The notes under the pieces were generated by a model. The model was not told the origin of the DNA and did no database searches. It was given only the letters and a program-made list of their open reading frames with translations. From assembly GCF_013044135.1 (NCBI RefSeq), contig NZ_JABEPP010000004.1, positions 248,001-312,000 of the forward strand: 64,000 nt of DNA, read 5' to 3'. Source of the DNA: Enterovirga aerilata. Lineage in GTDB: Bacteria > Pseudomonadota > Alphaproteobacteria > Rhizobiales > Beijerinckiaceae. Positions within the stretch are counted from its first letter, which is position 1. Each line of letters opens with the position of its first letter. A program made the position numbers and the translations under genes. Positions 50,646 to 59,888 of the stretch are shown in pieces.

Positions 50646-51033
50646 TCATTCAGGCCCTGCCGGCTTGGGGCTTCCGCGCGCCCCAGCCTTCGGACGGCGT
50701 GGCCGCCAATGCGCGACCAGGTGGTCGTAGCTCCGCTCCGCCTGTTCCGCGAGGCGCATTTCCTGCTCGCGGAGCGCCTTGACGTTGTAGGCGTAGGCGG
50801 GCCCCCGCCGGTTCCCCTTCCTTTGTGGCTTGCCGGCTTGCAATTCCATGGCGCGCAGCTTGTTCGCGACCAGCGCCGGACGCGCCCAGAGATAGTCCTG
50901 CTGCTTGGTGAGCAGATGCCAGCACAGGACGGTGAGCTTGCGCGCGACCGCGACGGCGGCGACCTGATGGCCGCGCCTGGCGCGGAGGCGGACGAAGAAG
51001 GCGTGCAGCGGTCCCGGCGCCTTGGCTGTCAAT
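50646..51033 (-). pseudogene. IS110-family transposase, C-terminal fragment
   Basis: On the minus strand the frame reads APGPLHAFFVRLRARRG, VAAVAVARKLTVLCWHLLTKQQDYLWARP, PAYAYNVKALREQE and ERSYDHLVAHW. This matches the C-terminal region of IS110/IS116/IS902 transposases. The N-terminal RuvC-like catalytic half is absent. Upstream of APGPL the frame runs into the recombinase gene, so the break lies at about 51030, next to the inverted repeat at 51034-51056. Confidence 0.75.
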
Positions 51034-53130
51034 CGGCATGGAAATCTTCCATGCCGAAACACACGCCAGTCCTCGATGCGGCAAGTCGTCGAGAATGCCG
51101 AGAGCGCCAGGCGGCAATATGCGCTTCGCGGGCGCGCCGTCGCCCTCGGATGGCACGACGAGCAGATTATCGTCATCGACAACGATCAGGGAGAATCCGG
51201 CGCATCGGCGGCCTGGCGCGAGGGGTTTCAGCGACTGGTAAGCGACGTCGGCATGGGGCATGCCGGGATCGTGATGGGCCTGGAGGTCTCCCGTCTGGCG
51301 CGCAACAATGCCGACTGGCAGCGTCTTCTGGAGATTTGCGCCCTTGCCGACACCCTGATCCTCGATGAAGACGGCGTCTACGATCCGGCCAGCTTCAACG
51401 ACAGGCTTTTGTTGGGGTTGAAGGGAACAATGAGTGAGGCCGAACTGCATGTGATCAAGGCACGGCTGCGCGGCGGCATCCTCAACAAGGCGAGGCGCGG
51501 CGAGTTTCGCTGTCCCCTGCCAACCGGGCTGGTCTATGATCATGTCGGCAATGTGGCACTCGATCCGGACACGCAAGTCAGGGAGACGATCGTCCATTTC
51601 TTCGAGACGTTCTCTCGCGTCGGATCCGCCTCCCAGACTGTCAAGGCCTTTCGTACGGAAGGCCTTTTGTTCCCGTCACGCCTGCACAACAGCGGCACGG
51701 TGTTTCGGCCGCTGACCGCGTCAACGGCGGTGCGCGTCCTGAACAATCCGCGCTACGCCGGTGCCTACACCTATGGCCGACGACAGTTTCGGCGCACCAT
51801 CGACGGCAAGAAGACCGTGCGAGCGCGAGGCAACGACGACTGGCTGGCCTGCATTCCCGATGCCCATCCTGGTTATATCAGCTGGGAGCAACATCAGGAG
51901 AACCTGAAGATCCTCAGGGAGATCAGGGAGAACGGCCACGGATACGAAGTCGCACGAGCGTCAATTCCAAGAGAAGGCCCGGCGCTGCTGCAAGGCCGGG
52001 CCGTGTGCGGGCAATGCGGCAGGCATTTCCGGGTTCGCTACGCTGCCCGGCGCGGCCGGCAGGAAGCCTGGTACGTCTGTGATCGCGCCCACACCTATCG
52101 CGGCGAGCCCGTGTGCCAGTCGATCGCCGGGCCTCCTGTCGACAAAGCCATCGGCATGCTGATTGCCGAGCAGATGACGCCGGCCGCCGTCGAACTGGCG
52201 CTCGAAGTCCGCAAAGAGATCGAAGCACGGCATGAAGAGGCGGATCGGCTGCGCTGTCGCGCGATCGAGCGCGCCCAGACCGAAGCCGATCTCGCCCAGC
52301 GCCGTTTCATGCTCGTCGATCCCAACAATCGCCTCGTCGCCGACACGCTCGAAGGCGAATGGAACGAGAAGCTCCGCATCTTGGCCAATGCCCGCGAAGA
52401 GCGCGAGCGCGCCCGAAAGCACGATCAATTCTTCCTCGATGAAGCCGTCCACGAGCGGCTGGTCGCAATGACAGCGGATTTCGACCAGCTCTGGGCGGAT
52501 CCCAACACCCCAAACCGCAACCGCAAGCGGCTGCTTGCCCACATCATCGAGGACGTCACCCTCATCAAGCTGCCGGCAGAAGGAACCACCAAAGTTCACG
52601 TGCGCTTCAAGGGCGGCAAGATCCAGACGCTCACCACCATGAGCCCAAAATCCTCCGCCCAGCAGATCAAGACACAGCCCGGCATCGTCGAACAGGTCGA
52701 CAAGCTCCTCGACGGCCACATCTACTCCGAGATCGCCGACCTCCTCAACCAGCAAGGATATCGCCCTGGCGAGGCCGCGCGCAGCGGTCGGCACGACGCC
52801 CGCTTCACGCCAAAACGGGTTGCCTATCTCGTCCACGAATATAAGCTGCGTTCGCGCTATGACCGGCTGCGAGAACGCGGAATGCTGACGAAACAGGAAG
52901 CGGCGGCGCGTCTCAATATCCACGAGCACACCGTCACCAGATGGGCCGAGTTCGGCCTCATCGCCAGCCATGCCTATAATGGGCACTATTGCCTGTACGA
53001 AGTTCCCGATTCAGACCCGCCGCAAAAGCATTGCAGCCGATGGGACCGGCTCGTCGATCGGGCAGCCGCGCAAAGGCAAAATGCCAGCCGGCAAAAGCTC
53101 TCAACTGAACACGAAAGGGACGCAGTATGA
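51022..53130 (+). CDS. Large serine recombinase, N-terminally truncated
   Basis: Site-specific DNA recombinase of up to 702 residues. Homology starts at [23 protein letters not shown], so the first beta strand and residues before the catalytic Arg-Gln-Ser-Ser are missing. The remaining resolvase domain includes [34 protein letters not shown] and [22 protein letters not shown] recombinase domain follows ([31 protein letters not shown]), then a zinc ribbon with [12 protein letters not shown] and two further Cys. A long coiled segment and a C-terminal MerR-like helix-turn-helix ([20 protein letters not shown]) end the protein. Possible starts are 51022 and ATG 51076. It is probably inactive, a relic of an integrated element. 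Confidence 0.82.
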   Translation: MAVNRHGNLPCRNTRQSSMRQVVENAESARRQYALRGRAVALGWHDEQIIVIDNDQGESGASAAWREGFQRLVSDVGMGHAGIVMGLEVSRLARNNADWQRLLEICALADTLILDEDGVYDPASFNDRLLLGLKGTMSEAELHVIKARLRGGILNKARRGEFRCPLPTGLVYDHVGNVALDPDTQVRETIVHFFETFSRVGSASQTVKAFRTEGLLFPSRLHNSGTVFRPLTASTAVRVLNNPRYAGAYTYGRRQFRRTIDGKKTVRARGNDDWLACIPDAHPGYISWEQHQENLKILREIRENGHGYEVARASIPREGPALLQGRAVCGQCGRHFRVRYAARRGRQEAWYVCDRAHTYRGEPVCQSIAGPPVDKAIGMLIAEQMTPAAVELALEVRKEIEARHEEADRLRCRAIERAQTEADLAQRRFMLVDPNNRLVADTLEGEWNEKLRILANAREERERARKHDQFFLDEAVHERLVAMTADFDQLWADPNTPNRNRKRLLAHIIEDVTLIKLPAEGTTKVHVRFKGGKIQTLTTMSPKSSAQQIKTQPGIVEQVDKLLDGHIYSEIADLLNQQGYRPGEAARSGRHDARFTPKRVAYLVHEYKLRSRYDRLRERGMLTKQEAAARLNIHEHTVTRWAEFGLIASHAYNGHYCLYEVPDSDPPQKHCSRWDRLVDRAAAQRQNASRQKLSTEHERDAV
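51034..51056. repeat. 10-bp perfect inverted repeat at the IS110/recombinase junction
   Basis: CGGCATGGAA, three bases (ATC), then TTCCATGCCG form a 23-base perfect dyad. It lies exactly at the boundary between the IS110 fragment and the serine-recombinase homology, so it may mark a recombination site or an insertion-sequence end. Confidence 0.65.
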
Positions 53131-53346
53131 ATGCAGATCGTTCGTGAACAGGCACGCCCCCTGGCCGTCATGCCAGATCACCTTGATGAGGTCGCCGCGC
53201 CGACCGCGGAACACGAACAGGTGCCCGCCATGGGGATCGTGCCGGAGGACCTCCTGCACCTGCAGCGAAAGCCCGGCGAAGCCTTTGCGCATGTCGGTAT
53301 GGCCCGTCGCAAGCCACACCCGCACCCCACTCGGGATCGGAATCAT
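53101..53346 (-). pseudogene. tnpB: IS66 TnpB-like accessory protein, truncated
   Basis: [47 protein letters not shown] and [14 protein letters not shown] are IS66 TnpB hallmarks. The family continues with about 35 more residues, but here the frame changes to unrelated [10 protein letters not shown] and stops, where the recombinase gene ends. The start overlaps the upstream tnpA stop by ATGA. Confidence 0.85.
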
Positions 53347-53735
53347 CGCCGGTCCAGTACCGCGACGAGGCGCCCGATCGCTTCCGGGTCGACACCCACG
53401 TCCACGATGATCCGCCGACCGCACAAAAGGACGATCTCCATCCGTGCGCCAGCTGCGGTCTCCTCCTGGCCGTTGCCCATCTTCGCCGGGGCAATGACCG
53501 CAGGGACGAATGCGGGGCCAACCGACGCTGCCGCCCTCGTCGCCTGGAACGCGCGGCGCCAGCTCACAAGCTGCGAGCGCGACAACCCGTGGCGCCGCGC
53601 CGTCTCAGAAACGAGACGCGGGCCGGCCAGGCTCTCCAGAACTATCTTCAGCTTCGCATCGTAGCTCCACCGCCGGCGACGCCCTGTCTCGACAATATCG
53701 AGCCGCTCAACGTGACTGTGCATATAGCTGTCCAT
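53343..53735 (-). CDS. tnpA: IS66 TnpA-like helix-turn-helix protein
   Basis: First small protein of an IS66 element, 130 residues. The N-terminal helix-turn-helix region [43 protein letters not shown] binds the element ends; the C-terminal part ([32 protein letters not shown]) is the usual tail. It seems complete, but the element lacks TnpC and most of TnpB and cannot transpose on its own. Confidence 0.85.
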   Translation of the reverse strand: MDSYMHSHVERLDIVETGRRRRWSYDAKLKIVLESLAGPRLVSETARRHGLSRSQLVSWRRAFQATRAAASVGPAFVPAVIAPAKMGNGQEETAAGARMEIVLLCGRRIIVDVGVDPEAIGRLVAVLDRR

Positions 53736-53813
53736 ACGCACTGTTCTCTGCCCCCTGCCGCTTCGCAAACAAGACGGCCCTCACCGCAGGGATACCGCTG
53801 GACAGGGGCCGCC

Positions 53814-53948
53814 ATGATCGAAGCCGCCAAGGGCTTCCGCCGGCTGAAGGCCCACAAACGGTTGCCCAGCCTGCGCGCCGCCCTTCTCGCCCATCAGGCC
53901 GAGTGCGCCCTCGGCGCCGGCCTTGACCCTGTCCGAGAGGCTGCATAG
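53814..53948 (+). pseudogene. Transposase C-terminal fragment (FRRLKAHK motif)
   Basis: A 44-residue frame, MIEAAKGFRRLKAHKRLPSL followed by RAALLAHQAEC, resembles the C-terminal end found in several transposases (EASKxFRRLKAHKQLPxLRAAL type). No upstream part is present. It marks the right edge of the insertion-sequence graveyard. The family name is uncertain. Confidence 0.55.
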
Positions 53949-54219
53949 CCTCTTCAACCAGCGACGTCCGCCGCGCTCTTTTCAACATCAACCGGGACAT
54001 CTCACCGCGGCCGGCCGCGGCAATTGCACTGGCTCGCTTCAAATCTGTACGCTCAGCATGTGTCGGTCCCGGTCAAAACCTGCCCGACCATGACGGAGGG
54101 TGTCCCGGCACGAGCCGGGCCGCTCCGCCTCCGCGCTGTGTTCTCTTCCGTGCCTCGGCACGGGCCCATCCCGGCGCGGGCGCTTTGGCGGCCGGCAGTC
54201 AGCCTGTAGAGGCAGGAGC
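53949..54219. other. Intergenic DNA at the island/core junction
   Basis: About 270 bases between the last transposase fragment and yggS contain no gene I can support. A small CCCGGC/GCCGGG hairpin lies near 54100. This is the likely join between mobile DNA and conserved chromosome. Confidence 0.5.
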
Positions 54220-54912
54220 ATGTCCGACACCGCCAACAACCTCCGCAAGAACCTCGCCGAGATCCAGGCCGCCATCAGCCGGGCCGAGGCCGATTACGGC
54301 CGCGCGCCGGGCTCCGTCCAACTCGTCGCGGTGTCCAAGACCGTCCCGCCGGAGGGGATCCTGCCGGCCCTGGAGGCCGGACAGCGCGTCTTCGGCGAGA
54401 ACTACGTCCAGGAGGCGAAGGAGAAATGGCCGGGGCTGCGCGAGCGCTTCCCGGATGTCGAGCTGCACATGATCGGGCCGCTCCAGTCCAACAAGGCCCG
54501 CGACGCGGTGCGCCTCTTCGACGTGATCGAGACCGTGGACCGCCTCTCGCTCGCCTCCGAGCTCGCCAAGGAGATCGCGAAGGCGGCCGGAGCGCGCCGG
54601 CCCCGTCTCCTCGTTCAGGTCAATACGGGCGAGGAGCCGCAGAAGGGCGGCGTCGCCCCGTCGGACGCGGACGCGTTCCTGCTCGCCTGCCGGGAACGCG
54701 GGCTGGAGATCGTGGGGCTGATGTGCATCCCGCCCGCCGACCAGCCGCCCTCCCCGCATTTCGGGCTGCTCGCGAAGATCGCCGCCCGGAACGGCCTGAA
54801 GACTCTCTCCATGGGCATGAGCGCGGATTTCGACGCCGCCATCCAGCTCGGCGCGACGCATGTCCGGGTCGGCACGGCCATCTTCGGCGCGCGCCCGGCG
54901 CGGGCCGCGTGA
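54220..54912 (+). CDS. yggS: YggS-family pyridoxal-5'-phosphate homeostasis protein
   Basis: PLP-binding protein of 230 residues, type III fold. The PLP lysine is in LVAVSKTVPPEGI, followed by FGENYVQEAKEKW, HMIGPLQSNKAR, QVNTGEEPQKGG and the C-terminal LSMGMSADFDAAI and THVRVGTAIFGAR. It is a housekeeping protein controlling free PLP levels. AGGCAGGAG precedes the ATG. It is the first core-genome gene to the right of the mobile region. Confidence 0.95.
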   Translation: MSDTANNLRKNLAEIQAAISRAEADYGRAPGSVQLVAVSKTVPPEGILPALEAGQRVFGENYVQEAKEKWPGLRERFPDVELHMIGPLQSNKARDAVRLFDVIETVDRLSLASELAKEIAKAAGARRPRLLVQVNTGEEPQKGGVAPSDADAFLLACRERGLEIVGLMCIPPADQPPSPHFGLLAKIAARNGLKTLSMGMSADFDAAIQLGATHVRVGTAIFGARPARAA

Positions 54913-55047
54913 GCCAGACCTTATCCTTCCGGACGTCATCCAAAGGTCACACGGAACCTTTTTCGCCGGAGCCAGATTGTCTCGCTCCCCCCTTGGCATG
55001 TGCAATGCTCCCATAGGCGCGAAAGACGCTGAAAGGGGGCAGGGCGA

Positions 55048-55293
55048 ATGTTCGAGATGCTTGTCGGCGGGTTTCTTCTCACCGGTTCGGTCTGCGCGGT
55101 CGACGGCACCGCCTATCGCGATTGCCGGGAGATCCCGGCGGCGCAGTTCGGGAACAAATATGTCTGCGACAAGCGGGCGGAGACGATCCGGGAGAGCTTC
55201 CCGGCGATCGCGCCCGAGCGGCTCGGCTTCGAGAAGGGCGAGCTGCTCAAGATCGAGCTGAAGTGCAGCGCGGCCCACATGGCGAGGATCTGA
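55048..55293 (+). CDS. Small secreted hypothetical protein
   Basis: 81 residues that I do not recognise. An N-terminal hydrophobic stretch (FEMLVGGFLLTGSVCAVDG) could be a signal or anchor. Four Cys residues (about 16, 26, 40 and 73) could form two disulfides in the periplasm. AAAGGGGGC lies upstream of the ATG. It stands between yggS and a universal stress gene, each separated by 135-270 bases, so it is probably monocistronic. Confidence 0.6.
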   Translation: MFEMLVGGFLLTGSVCAVDGTAYRDCREIPAAQFGNKYVCDKRAETIRESFPAIAPERLGFEKGELLKIELKCSAAHMARI

Positions 55294-55561
55294 ACGAGCG
55301 CCGCTCCCCAGGAGGCGGGAGAGCTCCGGGCATCCGAGCGGCCGCGCCGCCGCGGCCGCCTCATGCCGAAGACGGGCCGGTACCGTGGATCGGCCCGATA
55401 GGGCCGCCGCATACCCCACCCCGAAAGCAGAGCGCGGCTGCAGCTCCCTCGCGGTCACGACCGCGCATCTCCGTGAGCCGCCGGCGCTAAGCTTGATCCG
55501 TCGCAAGAAATCTCGGCCGTCGACGCCTAAATAGGGGACGGGGGCGAGAGAGGAGACGGAT

Positions 55562-56398
55562 GTGACCATCGAGGGTGTGAAGAATCTGCTGGTCGGCTTC
55601 ACCAAGGACGACGACAGGACGAGCTGCGCGGTCGCCTATGGCCTTGCCCTGGCGCAGGAGGCCGGGGCGCATGTGACGATCCAGGGCGTGTCGTCGAAGA
55701 TCGTGGTGGCTCAGCCGATCGCGAGCTCCGTCGCGCAGGGCCTCGTGGCCGACGACAACCGCCGCCGCCTCGCACTCGCCGAAGCTGCGGCCGAGGCTGC
55801 CCGCCGGGACGCGGCCGCCAAGGGGGTGCCCTGCGTCGCGCAGACGGTGCAGATGCGGCTGACGGATGCCGCGGCCGTGTTCGGCCGCCAGGCCCGCCTG
55901 CACGATCTCACGATCATGGACCGTCCCTCCGACCTCCTGTCCTTCCCGCGCGCGCTGCTCGAGGAGGCGCTCTTCGCGAGCGGCCGGCCTGCGATCGTGC
56001 TGCCCGAAGGCCGGACGGATTTCCGGCTGGAGCACGTGATGGTGGCCTGGGACGGCAGCGCCCGCGCCGCGCGCGCACTGAACGAGGCGATGCCGTTTCT
56101 GAGGGCGGCGGAGAGCGTGAGCCTCGTGGCCGCCTCCGAGAAAGGCAAGGACGAGGCGATCCCGGGCTCCGAGATCGCGCCCCATCTCGCGCGACACGGG
56201 ATCGAGGCGACGCTCGTCGATCTCCCGGTGGGGGCGGGCGGTGCAGCCGAGACCCTGCGCCAGCAGGCCCAGGTCCGGCGCACCGACCTGATCGTCATGG
56301 GCGCCTTCGTCCATTCCTGGTGGCGGCAGGTGACGCTCGGCGGCGTGACCGAGGACTTCCTGGAGAACCCGCCGGCCCCGCTCTTCCTCTCGCATTGA
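55562..56398 (+). CDS. Universal stress protein, tandem UspA domains
   Basis: 278 residues with two UspA-like halves: KNLLVGFTKDDDRTSCAVAYGLALA (1-30) and VMVAWDGSARAARALNEAM (about 160-178). The second half ends in DLIVMGAFVHSWWRQVTLGGVTEDFL, close to the ATP-binding GxxGx9GS/T motif but with Val-His-Ser-Trp replacing the glycines. The start is GTG 55562, because the overlapping ATG at 55560 runs straight into TGA. It is paired in style with the USP at 62129-62953. Confidence 0.9.
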   Translation: MTIEGVKNLLVGFTKDDDRTSCAVAYGLALAQEAGAHVTIQGVSSKIVVAQPIASSVAQGLVADDNRRRLALAEAAAEAARRDAAAKGVPCVAQTVQMRLTDAAAVFGRQARLHDLTIMDRPSDLLSFPRALLEEALFASGRPAIVLPEGRTDFRLEHVMVAWDGSARAARALNEAMPFLRAAESVSLVAASEKGKDEAIPGSEIAPHLARHGIEATLVDLPVGAGGAAETLRQQAQVRRTDLIVMGAFVHSWWRQVTLGGVTEDFLENPPAPLFLSH

Positions 56399-56401
56399 CG
56401 A

Positions 56402-56434
56402 GGTGAGGCAGCCGGGTGACCCGGCTGCCTCACC
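56402..56434. terminator. Perfect 16-bp stem between convergent genes
   Basis: GGTGAGGCAGCCGGGT and ACCCGGCTGCCTCACC pair perfectly around a single central base. The hairpin lies between the stop of the universal stress gene and the stop of the DUF1476 gene on the opposite strand, so it can act in both directions. No long U-tract is present. Confidence 0.7.
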
Positions 56435-56442
56435 CGAACGGG

Positions 56443-56796
56443 TCAGAGGGCGGGATGGTGCTCGGGCGTCGTGAGATCCTCGAACCGCATCTGCTCGACC
56501 GCCTTGGCCTGCATGGCCGCGAGCGCGCCCTCGACCTCGCTCTCCGGCAGGTTCAGGTCGGCGCGGCGGAGATCCGCGAAGACGCGCCGCAGCACGGCGT
56601 CGCCCTGCCTCTGGTCGAGGCCCAGGCGGACGATCTCGCCCGCATATGTCTCCGCCCGGCTCTCGTCGAAGCCCATCCTGTCCGCCGCCCAGAAGGCGAA
56701 CAGCCGATGGCCTCTCGCGATGCCGATCAGCCGGCGGTCCTCGTCATGGGCGAACTTGGCCTCGAAGGCCCGCTCCCGCTCGTCGAAGAGGGTCAT
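56443..56796 (-). CDS. DUF1476 protein, F1F0-ATPase zeta-inhibitor family
   Basis: 117 residues with TLFDERERAFEAKFAHDED, the N-terminal signature of alphaproteobacterial zeta subunits that inhibit F1-ATPase, followed by RLFAFWAADRMGF and DAVLRRVFADLRR. The family is restricted largely to Alphaproteobacteria, which supports the taxonomic reading. The C-terminus MRFEDLTTPEHHPAL is longer than the typical QIKNE ending. Confidence 0.9.
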   Translation of the reverse strand: MTLFDERERAFEAKFAHDEDRRLIGIARGHRLFAFWAADRMGFDESRAETYAGEIVRLGLDQRQGDAVLRRVFADLRRADLNLPESEVEGALAAMQAKAVEQMRFEDLTTPEHHPAL

Positions 56797-56949
56797 CTAG
56801 CGTCTCCCGCAGCTTTCCTCCCGCGGCGCCTGGACGGCGCTCGTCTGAGTTGGCTCGGGGATCGTCCGCCCATCGGGCGCGGCTGGCAAGCGGGCCGCTA
56901 CACCTCGCCGCAGTCACCGGTTCCGAAGAGCGGGGCCAGGGCCCCTCGT

Positions 56950-57057
56950 TCAAGAGCCGGCGCCGCGCGAGAAGCGTGCGCCGAAGAACAGCGTCGCTCC
57001 GAAGGTCATGAACATCAGGACGACGCCCGTAACGACCAGGATGCTTTCCGTCGGCAT
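56950..57057 (-). CDS. Small single-span membrane protein
   Basis: A 35-residue protein: MPTESILVVTGVVLMFMTFG followed by ATLFFGARFSRGAGS, one predicted membrane helix with a short positive tail. The ATG at 57057 is chosen because GGGAGAGG lies just upstream. I do not recognise a named family, but similar one-helix proteins are common in this bacterial group. Confidence rests on the ribosome binding site and composition only. Confidence 0.6.
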   Translation of the reverse strand: MPTESILVVTGVVLMFMTFGATLFFGARFSRGAGS

Positions 57058-57253
57058 TGCCGCCTCTCCCTTTTCGACCTGGCGATCGTGCCGGATCCGA
57101 CGGCGGGCGCCTTGATCTCGCTCAAGGACGATCACGAACAGCCCAGGCATAGTCGGGGAGCCACGGGTTCATGCCCGGCGGGTGCGGGTCCATTCGTGCG
57201 GAGGGCGGCGAGGTGAATACCTTCCAGATTGCCGAGGTCGGGGAAGCGTGCGC

Positions 57254-57589
57254 ATGAGGAAGGCTCGGGCTCTGGCGATCTCCGCCGCGCTCGGGGCCGC
57301 CGCCCTTGCCGGCGCGGGACCCGCCGCGGCGCTCGATGCGCGGGCGCAGCGCGGGCTCACCTTCGCGCGCACGCATTGCGCGCAGTGCCACGCGATCGGA
57401 CGTGCCGGCCCTTCGCCTCTCGCGAAGGCGCCGGCCTTCCGGACGCTGCATACGCGCTACCCGGTCGAGGACCTCGCCGAATCCTTCGCGGAGGGCATCG
57501 TGACCGGCCATCCGACCATGCCCGAATGGCGGCTCGACCCGGCGCAGATCGGGGACCTCCTGGCCTATCTCAGGTCGCTGGAGGACTGA
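57254..57589 (+). CDS. Small periplasmic c-type cytochrome
   Basis: 111 residues with a signal peptide (MRKARALAISAALGAAALAG..., cleavage near AAALDA) and one heme site, HCAQCHAIG, around residues 41-49. The distal Met is probably in HPTMPEW. A single-domain electron carrier, exported and heme-loaded in the periplasm. It precedes the tRNA-Val gene on the opposite strand. Its electron partner is unknown. Confidence 0.9.
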   Translation: MRKARALAISAALGAAALAGAGPAAALDARAQRGLTFARTHCAQCHAIGRAGPSPLAKAPAFRTLHTRYPVEDLAESFAEGIVTGHPTMPEWRLDPAQIGDLLAYLRSLED

Positions 57590-57676
57590 GCGCGTCGACC
57601 CCCCGGGGGCGGCATTCGGGCCAGGGGATGTGGGAAGGGGCGGCTCCGCCCGGCGCCGCGGCTCACTGGAGGCGAC

Positions 57677-57751
<75 letters not shown>

Positions 57752-57891
57752 TCTGGCACCAGTCCGTCGCCGGGAGCGGCCCGTATAAGGGCTCGGGCGT
57801 GGCTGCGCAAGCGGCGCAACGGGCGCGATCGCGGCCTGCCGGAACCTGAACCGGAGGGGCCGATTGTCTCTCCGGACCGATCGGACCCGAC

Positions 57892-58101
57892 ATGAGCGAA
57901 CCCCGCATACCCCAGACGCCGGAGCCGGCGCCGACCACGCCCTCTCCGAACCCGCAGCAGCCGCTCCCGCCGGAGATCCCCGCGCCGCCCTCGACGGAGC
58001 CGATCGGCGTCCCGGATCCCGGCCCCGGGCCGGGCCCCAGCGTCGAGCCGCCCGGCTTCCCGGGGCCCTCGGTCCCCATCGGCCCGCAGCCGACGGCCTG
58101 A
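57892..58101 (+). CDS. Short proline-rich hypothetical protein
   Basis: 69 residues, about 40 percent proline, with PQTPEPAP and PDPGPGPGPS repeats. No domain is recognised and no good ribosome binding site is seen. It lies just upstream of cdd on the same strand. It may be a real extended linker-like protein or spurious in a very GC-rich region. Confidence 0.4.
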   Translation: MSEPRIPQTPEPAPTTPSPNPQQPLPPEIPAPPSTEPIGVPDPGPGPGPSVEPPGFPGPSVPIGPQPTA

Positions 58102-58134
58102 GCTTCCCGCTGGCGCGCGGCCGGGCCCGGCTCT

Positions 58135-58566
58135 ATGGCTCCGGGCGTGAGTTCCGCGCCCGACATCGATGCGCTGTTCCAGGCCGCGGCGTCCGCACGC
58201 GAACGCGCCTATGCGCCCTATTCCGGCTACCAGGTCGGAGCGGCGCTGGCCGACGAGAGCGGCCGCGTCTTTGCCGGCTGCAATGTCGAGAACGCCGCCT
58301 ATCCGGTCGGAACCTGCGCTGAGGCCGGCGCGATCGCCGCCATGGTGGCCGGAGGCGGGCGCCGGATCGCGGCGATCCTCGTCCTGGCGGACGGGCCGGA
58401 ACTCGTCACCCCGTGCGGGGCCTGCCGCCAGCGGATCCGCGAATTCGGGACGGACCGGACGCCTGTCCACCTCGCCGATCCGGGCGGGGTGAAGCGCAGC
58501 CTCGCGCTGGGGGAGCTGCTGCCCTTGGCCTTCGGGCCGGACAGCCTTGCCGGAGCGGGCGGATGA
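58135..58566 (+). CDS. cdd: Cytidine deaminase
   Basis: Zinc enzyme converting cytidine or deoxycytidine to (deoxy)uridine, 143 residues. APYSGYQVGAAL, GCNVENAAYPVGTCAEAGAI (zinc Cys and catalytic Glu) and PCGACRQ (two zinc Cys) are present. It overlaps deoA by ATGA, giving a pyrimidine-salvage pair. Confidence 0.95.
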   Translation: MAPGVSSAPDIDALFQAAASARERAYAPYSGYQVGAALADESGRVFAGCNVENAAYPVGTCAEAGAIAAMVAGGGRRIAAILVLADGPELVTPCGACRQRIREFGTDRTPVHLADPGGVKRSLALGELLPLAFGPDSLAGAGG

Positions 58567-59888
58567 CCGTCCTGCCGCAAGAGGTGATCCGCCGCAAGCG
58601 CGACGGCGGGGCGCTGGACGATGCCGAGATCGCGGCCTTCGTCGAGGGGCTGACCGCCGGCCGCGTCACCGACGCCCAGGCGGCCGCGCTCGCCATGGCG
58701 ATCCTCTGGCGCGGTCTGTCCATGCCGGAATGCGTCGCCCTCACCCTGGCCATGACGTGGTCCGGGACGGTGCTCGCCTGGGACCTGCCCGGCCCGGTGC
58801 TCGACAAGCATTCGACCGGCGGCGTCGGGGACACGGTGAGCCTCGCCCTCGCGCCGGCGGTCGCGGCCTGCGGCGGCTTCGTGCCGATGATTTCTGGCCG
58901 CGGTCTCGGGCATACCGGCGGCACGCTCGACAAGCTCGATGCGATCCCGGGCTACCGCTCGCAGCCCGATCTCGGCAGCTTCCGTAGCGTGGTGGCGGAA
59001 ATCGGCTGCGCGGTCATCGGCCAGACGCTCGACCTCGCGCCGGCCGACCGGCGCCTCTACGCCATCCGCGACGTGACCGGGACGGTCGAATCGATCGACC
59101 TCATCACGGCCTCGATCCTGTCGAAGAAGCTCGCGGCCGGGCTCGACGCCCTGGTCATGGACGTGAAGGTCGGGTCCGGCGCCTTCATGGCGCACCTGCC
59201 GGACGCGACGGCGCTCGCGGAGCGCATCTGCACGGTCGCGAACGGGGCAGGGCTCCCGACATCGGCCCTCATCACCGACATGGACGAGCCGCTCGCCTCC
59301 GTGGCGGGCAACGCGCTCGAGGTCGCCTATGCCGTCGATTACCTGACCGGGCGCCGGCGCGAGGGGCGCTTTCACGAGGTCACGGTGGCGCTCGGTGCCG
59401 AGATGCTGCGCCTGGGCGGCCTGGCCGCCGATGAAGGGGACGGCCGCGAGCTGATCGAGGCCGCGGTCGCGAACGGACGGGCCGCGGAGCGCTTCGCCCG
59501 GATGGTCGCCGCGCTCGGCGGGCCGAACGACATCCTGGAGCACCCGACCCGGCATCTCGCGGCCGCGCCAGTCGTCCGCGCCGTCGAGCCGGCCGGGCCC
59601 GGCAAGGTCGCGGCCGTCGACGCCCGCGCGCTCGGGCTTGCGGTCGTGGCGCTCGGGGGCGGGCGTACCCACCCCGATCAGGCGATCGACCCGGCGGTCG
59701 GCCTGACGCAACTCGCCGGGATCGGGCAGGAGGTCGGGCCGGGCGCTCCCGTCGCCCTGGTGCACGCCCCCGACGAGGCCGCGGCGGCGCGGGCGGTCGA
59801 AACGGTCCGCCGAGCCTACAGCCTCGCAGATATCGATGTCGCATCCGCGCCCCTCATCCGGGGGCGCTGGACGCCGGAGAGCAGATGA
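58563..59888 (+). CDS. deoA: Thymidine phosphorylase
   Basis: Phosphorolysis of thymidine and deoxyuridine, 441 residues. VIRRKRDGGALDDAEI, the family signature around DKHSTGGVGDTVSLALAP, SGRGLGHTGGTLDKLDAIPG, VKVGSGAFM and EPLASVAGNALEV are typical. It works downstream of cdd in pyrimidine nucleoside salvage. Overlaps on both sides (ATGA) couple it to cdd and to the following dehydrogenase. Confidence 0.95.
   Translation: MTVLPQEVIRRKRDGGALDDAEIAAFVEGLTAGRVTDAQAAALAMAILWRGLSMPECVALTLAMTWSGTVLAWDLPGPVLDKHSTGGVGDTVSLALAPAVAACGGFVPMISGRGLGHTGGTLDKLDAIPGYRSQPDLGSFRSVVAEIGCAVIGQTLDLAPADRRLYAIRDVTGTVESIDLITASILSKKLAAGLDALVMDVKVGSGAFMAHLPDATALAERICTVANGAGLPTSALITDMDEPLASVAGNALEVAYAVDYLTGRRREGRFHEVTVALGAEMLRLGGLAADEGDGRELIEAAVANGRAAERFARMVAALGGPNDILEHPTRHLAAAPVVRAVEPAGPGKVAAVDARALGLAVVALGGGRTHPDQAIDPAVGLTQLAGIGQEVGPGAPVALVHAPDEAAAARAVETVRRAYSLADIDVASAPLIRGRWTPESR

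Noticed and set aside
50650..51597. A 315-codon leftward frame across the IS110 fragment and the recombinase
   Set aside because: It changes between antisense recombinase and off-frame IS110 sequence; only the other leftward frame shows IS110 motifs.
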